A DNA stretch of 12,133 bases from Candidatus Nitrosopumilus sp. (GCA_013203245.1 JABMOR010000029.1:1-12133); one strand, 5' to 3'; numbered from the stretch's first letter, positions 6,045-11,832 are shown. Notes: generated by a model from the sequence alone, not told the origin. Program-made: numbers and translations.

Positions 6045-6137
6045 CTGAGTCCGTAAAGGCTTGAACCAATCTTGGGGATGGGTCCACGGGGATTCAACCA
6101 CCATTTCGGGGATGAAAAGGGACGCATATTGGCATAA
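6045..6137 (+). repeat. dispersed repeat, full-length copy 3 (left plus right modules)
   Basis: 93 bp. The left module (6045-6079) matches 9003-9037 at 30 of 35 positions without gaps. The right module (6084-6137) matches 3757-3810 at 42 of 54 positions without gaps. The right module is half G+C (27 of 54, counted by hand). The hexamer GGGGAT occurs three times across the unit (6074-6079, 6088-6093, 6108-6113, the second reading GGGGAT from 6088). A 19-codon frame (6078-6137) exists here but is not kept in the other copies. Intergenic, between two minus-strand genes. Confidence 0.85.
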
Positions 6138-6165
6138 CATAAGTTTTGTAAAATAAAAAAAGAGA

Positions 6166-6660
6166 TTATGGTGTAATAATCACCAAATCGTCTAAAGCAT
6201 CTAACGGATCTGTTCCATCAACATTTACTTCTTGACCATCAGATATTCCTCCAGCATCAGTGTCTGGATTCAATGGATTAGTTGAGTAAGTGTTAACTTC
6301 GTCTCCATCAGATAAGCCGTCTGAATCTGTATCTGCTAGTAATGGATCAGTTCCTAAAACGATTTCTTCGTCATCAGTTAATCCATCTGCATCAGTATCT
6401 ACTGGCTCTGGTTCAATGACTGGACAACCATCTTCGGGTACTGGAATGATATCCATGTCATGATTTTTCTCATGAGCTCTTACTGCTTTTTCTGGAATGC
6501 TGATTAGAACATATTGCATTTCCTCATCATCAAAATGACAAATGTCAATTTTGTTGTGTCCTGGTGCTGTATCTCTATCAGCCGTAGCAGGAGCAATTGT
6601 GGAAATTCCCATCATAATTGCAAACATTGTGATTGCAGTTATTGCTAATCTTTTTGTCAT
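6166..6660 (-). CDS. secreted protein with thrombospondin type 3-like calcium-binding repeats
   Basis: 164 aa. The signal peptide (residues 1-27, ending APATA before DRD) is followed by an N-terminal domain with KIDICHFDDEEMQYVLISIP and KAVRAHEKNHD. This recalls the 'ICH-x-n-AV-x-AH' motif seen in many surface proteins. Then come three Asp-rich TSP3-type repeats: 88-106, 110-129 and 133-152, each starting DTD and containing DG or GG followed by a Glu-rich helix and a (G/T)(T/N)DP-like end. Such loops bind calcium and act as stiff spacers. It is short for the class and has no anchor or enzyme domain, so it is probably exported or bound to the S-layer. The start at 6660 lacks its own Shine-Dalgarno sequence and is preceded by a 7-codon leader frame. 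Confidence 0.82.
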   Translation of the reverse strand: MTKRLAITAITMFAIMMGISTIAPATADRDTAPGHNKIDICHFDDEEMQYVLISIPEKAVRAHEKNHDMDIIPVPEDGCPVIEPEPVDTDADGLTDDEEIVLGTDPLLADTDSDGLSDGDEVNTYSTNPLNPDTDAGGISDGQEVNVDGTDPLDALDDLVIITP

Positions 6661-6663
6661 TAA

Positions 6664-6687
6664 TCATACAAATGTTGAATTGCTCAT
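6664..6687 (-). other. candidate 7-codon leader ORF before the TSP3 protein gene
   Basis: ATG at 6687 encodes MSNSTFV and stops with TGA at 6664, only 3 bp before the TSP3 gene's ATG and in the same frame. It is preceded by GGTGAT (6691-6696) with a 3-base gap, a good archaeal Shine-Dalgarno sequence, while the main start has none. Translation of the main gene may depend on reinitiation. Alternatively the motif is a chance match. Confidence 0.4.
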
Positions 6688-6775
6688 AAAATCACCGTTG
6701 TATTTTTGAACAAAAAAAATTATTGTAAATGAATCATAATGAATGAAATGGAAGATAAATGAACAAAGAGGATTT

Positions 6776-7009
6776 TTACATTAAAAATTTATCAGAATGA
6801 ATCTTTGTCATTTTTGAACCAATAGAAATTCTTTTATTAATTCTTGCCAACGAGCGATTTGCAATTTTATTTCCATATTCTTCCCTTAATTGTGACATTG
6901 TCATTGAACGAACCCTTCCAAATCTATGTTTTTCTGAAATAATTTTTTCCTCACATTCTAATTCAATATCTACATCATCATTACTTTTGTAGACCACAAC
7001 TAGAGTCAT
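6776..7009 (-). CDS. hypothetical protein, 77 aa, with start codon inside a palindrome
   Basis: 77 aa, rich in charged residues (Arg, Lys and Glu). The N-terminal part alternates as beta strands (MTLVVVYKS, VDIELECEEKIISE); the C-terminal half is basic and helical (SQLREEYGNKIANRSLARIN). No signal, membrane helix or known motif is seen. A small nucleic-acid-binding or regulatory protein is possible from the basic C-terminus, but that is inference. The ATG at 7009 lies inside a perfect inverted repeat (7001-7022), which suggests autoregulation. It is flanked by genes for secreted proteins on the same strand. Moderate confidence that it is real: no competing frame covers this stretch. Confidence 0.6.
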   Translation of the reverse strand: MTLVVVYKSNDDVDIELECEEKIISEKHRFGRVRSMTMSQLREEYGNKIANRSLARINKRISIGSKMTKIHSDKFLM

Positions 7010-7022
7010 ATCTATGACTCTA
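7001..7022. promoter_or_regulatory. perfect inverted repeat over a start codon
   Basis: TAGAGTCATA (7001-7010), spacer TC, TATGACTCTA (7013-7022): 10-bp perfect arms. The start codon of the 77-aa gene (7007-7009) is within it. At DNA level it is a plausible operator; in RNA it is a stable hairpin that would hide the start codon if the leader includes it. Confidence 0.6.
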
Positions 7023-7127
7023 AAAGGAAAGTGTGTTCAAATGATACAACAATGTAGAATTTGGTGAGAATTCTTAAAAATTATTTAATGTCTCTTTACA
7101 CTAATTTTAGATTCAAAAGGAACGCAA

Positions 7128-8312
7128 TTATGAAATTTGAACTAGTTTTTCATTAAGGGTATCCGGATCAGTTGAAACATTCCAATCAAGGTTTCCTGCT
7201 TCTTGAAGTGTAGATATTACATCGGCTGGACTAGAGCCAGGATTGCTTGCCAAGTATAATGCTGCAGCTCCTGCAACATGTGGACTTGCCATGCTTGTTC
7301 CACTAATTGTGTTGTATCCCCCACCTTTCCATGTAGATAAAATGTAAACACCTGGTGCTATCATATCAACACAACTGCCATAGTTACTAAAGGATGCAAA
7401 TGGATCATTGTTTGAAATACCATCTCTGTCATCTAATGCTGAAACTGTAATTGCGTTAGGTGCACTTGCAGGAGACTGTGAGCATGCATCAGCACGATCG
7501 TTTCCTGCTGCAACAACAAATACTACTCCCTTACTAACTGCATTTTCAACTGCGGCGTTTAGTGTACTGGATGTAGAACCACCAAGGCTCATGTTTGCAA
7601 CATCAATTGTACCAGCATTAGATGCAACCCAGTTGACTCCTGCAATAACATCGGACATAAATCCAGAACCACGATTATCTAAAACTTTGACTGCATACAA
7701 ATTTGCACCAGGTGCAACACCAACTACTCCAATATCATTATTTTTTGCAGCAATAGTTCCTGAAACATGTGTTCCATGACCATTACCATCAGACCAGCTT
7801 TTACCTTTAGCAAAATTTACTCCATCAATAACATTAAGATCTGGATGAGATGCATCTATTCCAGTATCAATTACTGCAACATTGACATTTACTGAACCAA
7901 TTACAGGTCCATTAATTCTTGCAATTCCAGTTGGAATAATTTGTGGAGGTTGTGTTGTGCTTCCACCATCATTGCCACCGTTTCCAGGAGTACCAGATGG
8001 TTTTTTGAAAATAGATACAACAGAGTCTTGTTCAATGTAATTTACTCTAGAATCGGATGCAATTTTATCAAGTTGTCCTCTTGGAACAACTGCACTGAAT
8101 CCATTAACTGCATCTCCATAAACATGAGAAATTGCTAGTCCACGTTGCTGTGCCATGTCATTTGCCACAGACCAAGGATCTGCATCGTCGTTAAGAATTA
8201 CAATGTATCTGTCAGGAATGGGTGAAGTGGTTGCAAAACTGGACATTATTCCAGAAGTGCCAATTGTTAAGATTAGAATGCTAAAAAGTGCAACTGTAAT
8301 GTGATTATTCAA
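7128..8312 (-). CDS. secreted subtilisin-like serine protease (S8) with I9 propeptide
   Basis: 394 aa. Signal peptide about 1-27 (ALFSILILTIGTSGIMSSFA). An inhibitor I9-type propeptide runs from about 34 to 102 (DRYIVIL to IEQDSVVSIF), followed by a Gly/Asn/Thr linker (105-123). The catalytic domain has Asp149 (VAVIDTGID), His179 (GNGHGTHVSG), oxyanion Asn271 (VVAAGND) and Ser340 (SGTSMASPHVAG), so all active residues are present. Cys277 and Cys314 could bond. It should be exported, self-processed and active outside the cell, for nutrient acquisition or processing of surface proteins (inference). The start is TTG at 8312, needed for the signal peptide. A TATA-like TTAAAT lies about 28 bp upstream (8337-8342), fitting a leaderless mRNA. 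No C-terminal anchor is visible. Confidence 0.92.
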   Translation of the reverse strand: MNNHITVALFSILILTIGTSGIMSSFATTSPIPDRYIVILNDDADPWSVANDMAQQRGLAISHVYGDAVNGFSAVVPRGQLDKIASDSRVNYIEQDSVVSIFKKPSGTPGNGGNDGGSTTQPPQIIPTGIARINGPVIGSVNVNVAVIDTGIDASHPDLNVIDGVNFAKGKSWSDGNGHGTHVSGTIAAKNNDIGVVGVAPGANLYAVKVLDNRGSGFMSDVIAGVNWVASNAGTIDVANMSLGGSTSSTLNAAVENAVSKGVVFVVAAGNDRADACSQSPASAPNAITVSALDDRDGISNNDPFASFSNYGSCVDMIAPGVYILSTWKGGGYNTISGTSMASPHVAGAAALYLASNPGSSPADVISTLQEAGNLDWNVSTDPDTLNEKLVQIS

Positions 8313-8371
8313 TAGACTTTACTAGAAAAATTTCAATTTAACCTTTGCGCATAAACCAATCATCAATTAGA

Positions 8372-8941
8372 TCAGGGTTTGTGATCTTCAGCTGTTTTTT
8401 TCATTTCTTCTGACTTTGCCATTGCATCAGCATGGTTTGAGAGTTCTTTCATTGCAATACCAATGGCATTTTTAGAATTATCAATTATTACTTGAATTCT
8501 TAATTGTGCTTGTTCAGGAAGTGTATCTTTGAGATTAGTTAAAACTTGAATATGTTTTGATGATGCTGATACTATAGTTTCAGTTAATGATGCTTTGTCT
8601 GCAGCTTCGGATGCAGAGTTGGCAATTTGTTTTGCATTGGATACTTGTTTTTCATAGTCTTGTGTTAATTCGTCAACTAGTTCAGGCATTCCTTTTTGAA
8701 CCATTGCTTTTGTTTCACTTAGTCGAAGTTCTGCAAATTTTAGATGTTTTGCAACTTTATCGTTTTGATTGAATGTAAATGCCAAGTCTAATCCTTCAAA
8801 TGCTTTTTTGAATCCATATGCAAATGAATCAGGAGTTATTCCAGGTTCAGGTAAATCATCAGTACTTTGAGCATAGATACTAGGAATTGTCATTACCAAT
8901 AATGAAATAGAAAGTAATGCTGCCATACTGTATTGATTCAT
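8372..8941 (-). CDS. secreted helical protein, DUF5667-like
   Basis: 189 aa. Signal peptide 1-24 (MAALLSISLLVMTIPSIYA before QST). The mature protein starts LPEPGITPDSFAYGFKKAFE and goes on with FTFNQNDKVAKHLKFAELRLSE, the pattern I associate with DUF5667. The rest is a long run of amphipathic helices rich in Ala, Lys, Glu and Gln, likely coiled coil. Function of the family is unknown; it is common in secreted proteins of archaea and actinobacteria. ATG at 8941 has a TATA box about 25 bp upstream (CTATATTAC on this strand near 8962-8970), predicting a leaderless transcript. It lies 59 bp before the protease gene, which has its own TATA-like sequence, so the two may or may not be co-transcribed. 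Confidence 0.82.
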   Translation of the reverse strand: MNQYSMAALLSISLLVMTIPSIYAQSTDDLPEPGITPDSFAYGFKKAFEGLDLAFTFNQNDKVAKHLKFAELRLSETKAMVQKGMPELVDELTQDYEKQVSNAKQIANSASEAADKASLTETIVSASSKHIQVLTNLKDTLPEQAQLRIQVIIDNSKNAIGIAMKELSNHADAMAKSEEMKKTAEDHKP

Positions 8942-9002
8942 ACTAAAAAGAGCAGTCTTTGTAATATAGATGGAGTAGAAATCATACTATTACATCAAAA
9001 TT

Positions 9003-9037
9003 CTGAATCCGTAAAGGTCTGAACCTTTCTTGGGGAT
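9003..9037 (+). repeat. dispersed repeat, left module only, copy 4
   Basis: 35 bp matching 6045-6079 at 30 positions without gaps; the right module is missing or decayed (a GATTCAA remnant is at 9045-9051). In this copy the centre forms a perfect hairpin, AAAGGT-CTGA-ACCTTT (9013-9028), which copy 3 does not keep. It lies in the divergent intergenic region between the DUF5667-like gene and the dehydrogenase gene. Confidence 0.7.
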
Positions 9038-9062
9038 AAATTATGATTCAATATTTATTGAA

Positions 9063-9095
9063 ATTATAAAGGATGTGAAATACATTATAAAGGAT
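9063..9095 (+). promoter_or_regulatory. tandem TATA elements before 3-hydroxybutyryl-CoA dehydrogenase
   Basis: The 12-mer ATTATAAAGGAT occurs at 9063-9074 and again at 9084-9095, 21 bp apart. The second TATA is about 27 bp before the GTG at 9115, the spacing for a leaderless transcript. The first would start transcription near 9092 and give a short leader. Inferred from sequence. Confidence 0.55.
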
Positions 9096-9114
9096 ACTAG
9101 GTTTTTGTTAAATT

Positions 9115-10254
9115 GTGACAGTAAAAAATATCACAGTTTTAGGTTCTGGTGTCATGGGACATGGAATTGCTCAAGTTTCAGCAACTGCAGGGTATAATGT
9201 GGTATTACGAGATATCAAACAAGAATTTTTGGATAAAGCCATGGGGAAAATAAAATGGAGTTTAGATAAGCTAGTTTCAAAAGAAAAAATTAGTAAAGAA
9301 GAAGGTGATGTAATATTTTCAAGAATTACACCAATTGTTGATTTAGCAGATGCAGTAAAAAATGCAGAATTAGTTATTGAAGTAGTTCCCGAGATAATGG
9401 AGTTAAAAAAATCTGTTTATGCAGAATTAGATAAAGTTGCAGGACCAGAAGTAATCTTTGCATCAAATACTAGTACATTGCCAATTACAGAAATTGCAAA
9501 TACAACATCACGTCCTGAAAAATTTATAGGAATTCATTTTTTCAATCCACCACAACTAATGAAATTAGTGGAAATTATTCCAGGTGAAAAAACAGCCCAA
9601 GAGATTACCGATTTAACTCAAGAGTACGTAAAATCAGTGAACAAAGTAGCTGTGTTATGTAGAAAAGATGTTCCAGGATTCATAATCAATCGATTATTCA
9701 TTCCCATGGTTCACGAAGCATGTTTTGTCAAAGATAGAACAGGGGCCACACTTGAGGAGATTGATTCAGCAGTTAAATTCAAACTTGGATTTCCAATGGG
9801 AATATTTGAGTTAGCAGATTTTACTGGGATGGATGTTATTCACAAAGCAACTGTTGAAATGCATTTACGTGACAAAAAAGTAATCAATCCACATCCACTT
9901 GTTGAAAAAATGTTTGATGATAAAAAACTTGGACAAAAATCAGGTGAAGGTTATTACAAATATTCTGATGATAAATATGAGCGTGTTGCACTTTCAGAAG
10001 AACTGGCAGAAAAATGTAATCCCATTCAAATTGTTGCAAATATTTTAAACAATGCCGCATGGCTTGTCTCAAATGGCGCAAGTGATATTGAAGAAATTGA
10101 AAAAGCTGCCCAATTAGGATTGGGTCTCAAAAAACCATTGTTTGAAACTGCAAAAGAGATTGGAATTAAAAAAATTGTAGATGAACTAAACAAACTTGCA
10201 GATGAACACGGTGAATTTTACAGACCAGACCCACTGTTAATCTCTATGCAGTAA
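9115..10254 (+). CDS. hbd: 3-hydroxybutyryl-CoA (3-hydroxyacyl-CoA) dehydrogenase
   Basis: 379 aa. The N-terminal Rossmann domain has the NAD-binding glycines G10-x-G12-x2-G15 (LGSGVMGHG). Catalytic-site residues agree with the family: Ser117/Asn118 (SNTST), His141 (HFFNPP), Glu153 twelve residues later, and Asn192 (INR). A first C-terminal helical domain (about 185-283) is followed by a second, shorter copy (about 303-368), making it longer than the roughly 280-residue single-domain enzymes. It oxidises (S)-3-hydroxybutyryl-CoA to acetoacetyl-CoA with NAD. In ammonia-oxidising thaumarchaea this is a late step of the hydroxypropionate/hydroxybutyrate CO2-fixation cycle; assignment to that pathway comes from the likely organism. 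GTG start at 9115, supported by the TATA spacing. Its 3' end overlaps the convergent gene by 11 bp. Confidence 0.92.
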   Translation: MTVKNITVLGSGVMGHGIAQVSATAGYNVVLRDIKQEFLDKAMGKIKWSLDKLVSKEKISKEEGDVIFSRITPIVDLADAVKNAELVIEVVPEIMELKKSVYAELDKVAGPEVIFASNTSTLPITEIANTTSRPEKFIGIHFFNPPQLMKLVEIIPGEKTAQEITDLTQEYVKSVNKVAVLCRKDVPGFIINRLFIPMVHEACFVKDRTGATLEEIDSAVKFKLGFPMGIFELADFTGMDVIHKATVEMHLRDKKVINPHPLVEKMFDDKKLGQKSGEGYYKYSDDKYERVALSEELAEKCNPIQIVANILNNAAWLVSNGASDIEEIEKAAQLGLGLKKPLFETAKEIGIKKIVDELNKLADEHGEFYRPDPLLISMQ

Positions 10255-10753
10255 TTAATTCTAAAATTTTCTTTACAGCTTCTTGTGCGTTATCTACACC
10301 AATAATTTTCACATTTTTTCTGTGATCTAAATATCCATCGATATATTGTGATACAGGGCCATTAAGGTTTCTAATTGCCACCATTGGTTTTTTGTTCATA
10401 TATGCTGCACAAACCTCAGACAAAGTTCCAGAGGCACCACCCACTATAATTACACCATCAGCACTTAATGCATTAAGAAAATCACGAGTTAATCCCATTC
10501 CAGTAGGAATTACAACATCACAGTACTCATTGGCCTCAGAAGCATCTGCCTGAGGAATAATCCCCACAGTCAATCCATTTGCATCCTTTGCACCGTGAGA
10601 AGCTGCAGCCATTACACCACCCAAGCCACCTGTAATTAGAACAGAGTCAGATTTTGCAATTTCAACTCCAACATCATATGCTACTTTTTCATGTTCTGGA
10701 GTACAACCATTAGTGTTATGTCCAATTACCAAAATTTGTCGTTTCTTTACCAT
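10244..10753 (-). CDS. TIGR00725/LOG-like Rossmann-fold protein
   Basis: 169 aa, a compact single domain of the MoCo-carrier/LOG-like superfamily. Glycine loop TGGLGGVMAAASHGA (41-55) and GGASGTLSE (105-113), the counterpart of the PGGxGTxxE motif of cytokinin-activating LOG proteins, here with Gly-Gly-Ala-Ser instead of Pro-Gly-Gly. LOG enzymes release nucleobases from nucleoside monophosphates, but the TIGR00725 group has no settled function and the altered motif makes that activity uncertain. ATG at 10753. The 3' end overlaps the dehydrogenase 3' end by 11 bp, so the mRNAs are partly complementary. It is divergent from the ribbon-helix-helix gene and shares with it the region holding an inverted repeat. 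Confidence 0.85.
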   Translation of the reverse strand: MVKKRQILVIGHNTNGCTPEHEKVAYDVGVEIAKSDSVLITGGLGGVMAAASHGAKDANGLTVGIIPQADASEANEYCDVVIPTGMGLTRDFLNALSADGVIIVGGASGTLSEVCAAYMNKKPMVAIRNLNGPVSQYIDGYLDHRKNVKIIGVDNAQEAVKKILELITA

Positions 10754-10778
10754 GTCAAATATTAAAGAAATGGTTTGA

Positions 10779-10805
10779 AATATCTTTCCAAGAGAAAAAG
10801 ATATT
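10779..10805. promoter_or_regulatory. inverted repeat, candidate operator between divergent genes
   Basis: AATATCTTT (10779-10787) and AAAGATATT (10797-10805) are perfect 9-bp arms separated by 9 bp. The right arm lies 24-32 bp before the ATG at 10829, where the TATA box of that gene should be. The left arm lies 26-34 bp before the ATG at 10753, the same zone for the divergent gene. It could serve as promoter and operator for both. Confidence 0.5.
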
Positions 10806-10828
10806 AGGTAAAAATATCGACTATATTT

Positions 10829-10951
10829 ATGGAAAACCGTTCAATGCCAGTATGTTTTACTGAAAAACAATACAAAATGATCGAAGAATTTGCCAAGAGA
10901 AACGGTATGCTTAATGCAAGTCAGGCTCTTGAAAAAATCTTAAGCGAATAG
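10829..10951 (+). CDS. 40-aa ribbon-helix-helix DNA-binding protein
   Basis: 40 codons from ATG at 10829 to TAG at 10951. MENRSMPVCFTEKQYKMIEE continues into AKRNGMLNASQALEKILSE. A short strand (SMPVCF), helix (TEKQYKMIEEFAKRNG), turn and second helix (NASQALEKILS) match the CopG/Arc ribbon-helix-helix pattern, which binds DNA as a dimer through the paired strands. At 40 residues it is about the minimum for the fold and has no partner domain. The upstream inverted repeat over its likely TATA box fits autoregulation. No toxin-like gene follows, so an antitoxin role is not supported. Assignment is by pattern only. Confidence 0.72.
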   Translation: MENRSMPVCFTEKQYKMIEEFAKRNGMLNASQALEKILSE

Positions 10952-10953
10952 AC

Positions 10954-10978
10954 ATTTTTTGTTATTTTTATTTTGTTT
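10954..10978 (+). terminator. T-rich termination region after the 40-aa gene
   Basis: A run of TTTTTT, TTATTTTTA and TTTTG starts 3 bases after the stop, matching the oligo-T signals that end transcription in archaea. No stem-loop is required or seen. Confidence 0.5.
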
Positions 10979-10981
10979 ACA

Positions 10982-10990
10982 TTTATAGAA
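10982..10990 (+). promoter_or_regulatory. TATA box before the triple zinc-ribbon gene
   Basis: TTTATAGAA lies about 32 bp before the ATG at 11018, implying a leader of only a few bases. The sequence between holds the palindrome ATCATGAT. Confidence 0.45.
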
Positions 10991-11017
10991 TATATCATAT
11001 CATGATGATCAAAGAAA

Positions 11018-11428
11018 ATGGGATTATTCAGTAAAAAACCAACATTTTGCAGTGTTTGTAATAAAGAACTAACTCACAAACACAAACCAAAAAGAGAGTG
11101 GGATATCAAAGGACCCCTATGCGGAGATTGCCATTTTGATAAATCAAAAGAATACTATGAAGGCAAAGTCAGACAACCATGTGTAGTATGTGGAGGAACG
11201 CAGAAAATTACGGATTTGTGGGAACCACGATGGCAGTGGGACATGGAAGGTTTGCTGTGCAAAAAATGCTTTGATGCTAAAGAAGAAGACCACGGTAAGA
11301 AAAAGAACTTTTGCTCATTGTGTGGAGGAAAAATGTCATTATTCAGATACAATCCAAAGGGTAATTGGAAAATAGAAGGTCAGCTTTGTAGGAATTGTTG
11401 GGATGAAAAGAAAGCAGAGTTTGGATAA
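11018..11428 (+). CDS. triple zinc-ribbon protein with internal triplication
   Basis: 136 aa made of three repeats of about 43 residues. Each has C-x2-C, a spacer, then a Trp, G-x-L-C-x2-C. Ligand sets are Cys11/14/35/38, Cys55/58/81/84 and Cys99/102/124/127; the linking motifs are WDIKGPLCGDC, WDMEGLLCKKC and WKIEGQLCRNC. All twelve Cys are intact. The repeats have diverged from one another, so the triplication is old. The N-terminus MGLFSKK resembles other small zinc proteins here. It is probably a cytoplasmic protein that binds nucleic acid or protein; no specific function can be assigned. The double C2H2 gene begins 2 bp after the stop, forming an operon. Confidence 0.85.
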   Translation: MGLFSKKPTFCSVCNKELTHKHKPKREWDIKGPLCGDCHFDKSKEYYEGKVRQPCVVCGGTQKITDLWEPRWQWDMEGLLCKKCFDAKEEDHGKKKNFCSLCGGKMSLFRYNPKGNWKIEGQLCRNCWDEKKAEFG

Positions 11429-11430
11429 GA

Positions 11431-11628
11431 GTGGAATTTTTAAAAAAAATCAAATGTGAAATTTGCGATAAAAAATTTTCAAAAGTAGAAGAGGTTATGA
11501 ATCATAAGCAAATTGTTCACGGAAAAGACTTGCAGTATGATTGTAAAGAATGTAACAAATATTTTTCAAACATGGAAGATATGAGAACTCATTTGCAAAG
11601 AGAGCACAGTTATAAAAAAGACAGATAA
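11431..11628 (+). CDS. double C2H2 zinc-finger protein
   Basis: 65 aa with two fingers, both C-x2-C-x12-H-x4-H: CEIC to His30 and CKEC to His60 region (Cys9/12 with His25/30; Cys38/41 with His54/59). The second has the C-x2-C-x3-F core typical of classical fingers (CKECNKYF). The start is GTG at 11431, 2 bp after the preceding stop; no ATG fits. Being co-transcribed with the triple zinc-ribbon gene suggests joint action. It is paralogous in layout to the protein at 3437-3664. The stop abuts the convergent Rpo12 stop with no gap. Confidence 0.85.
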   Translation: MEFLKKIKCEICDKKFSKVEEVMNHKQIVHGKDLQYDCKECNKYFSNMEDMRTHLQREHSYKKDR

Positions 11629-11832
11629 TTAAATTGCTTTTACTGTTTTAACTACTGGAGGTCTATCTTTAGTAAATACTCTGAATCCACAAATGCATTT
11701 AATTTCAGGCAATCTAGATAATTCAGAATTTAAAACACTAGTACCACATCTTAAGCAAGAATAATGTACCTCGAAAGTTTCAACAGGTGTTTCTTCTACT
11801 TCTTCAATTTCTTCTTGAACCATGTTTATCAT
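11629..11832 (-). CDS. rpo12: DNA-directed RNA polymerase subunit Rpo12 (RpoP)
   Basis: 67 aa. An acidic N-terminal tail of about 20 residues (VQEEIEEVEETPVE) precedes the Rpo12 domain: YSCLRCGTSV, LSRLPEIKCICG, and the conserved end RPPVVKTVKAI. Rpo12 is the counterpart of eukaryotic Rpb12, a zinc-binding assembly subunit of RNA polymerase. The first knuckle is normal C-x2-C (Cys26/29) but the second is C-x-C (KCICG) where most relatives have C-x2-C. The start may be ATG at 11832 or the second Met at 11823. It lies 29 bp downstream of the uS10 gene on the same strand and is probably co-transcribed with it, although TTAAATTATAG in that gap could be a separate TATA box. Confidence 0.9.
   Translation of the reverse strand: MINMVQEEIEEVEETPVETFEVHYSCLRCGTSVLNSELSRLPEIKCICGFRVFTKDRPPVVKTVKAI

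Noticed and set aside
6078..6137. 19-codon frame MGPRGFNHHF... inside repeat copy 3, with a similar PRGF frame in copies 1 and 2
   Set aside because: Copies 1 and 2 lack an in-frame start nearby and stop at a different codon, and changes between copies show no third-position bias, so coding is not supported.
10829..10951. The 40-aa RHH protein as an antitoxin
   Set aside because: The next gene is a zinc-ribbon protein behind a T-rich terminator and its own TATA box; no toxin-like frame is adjacent.
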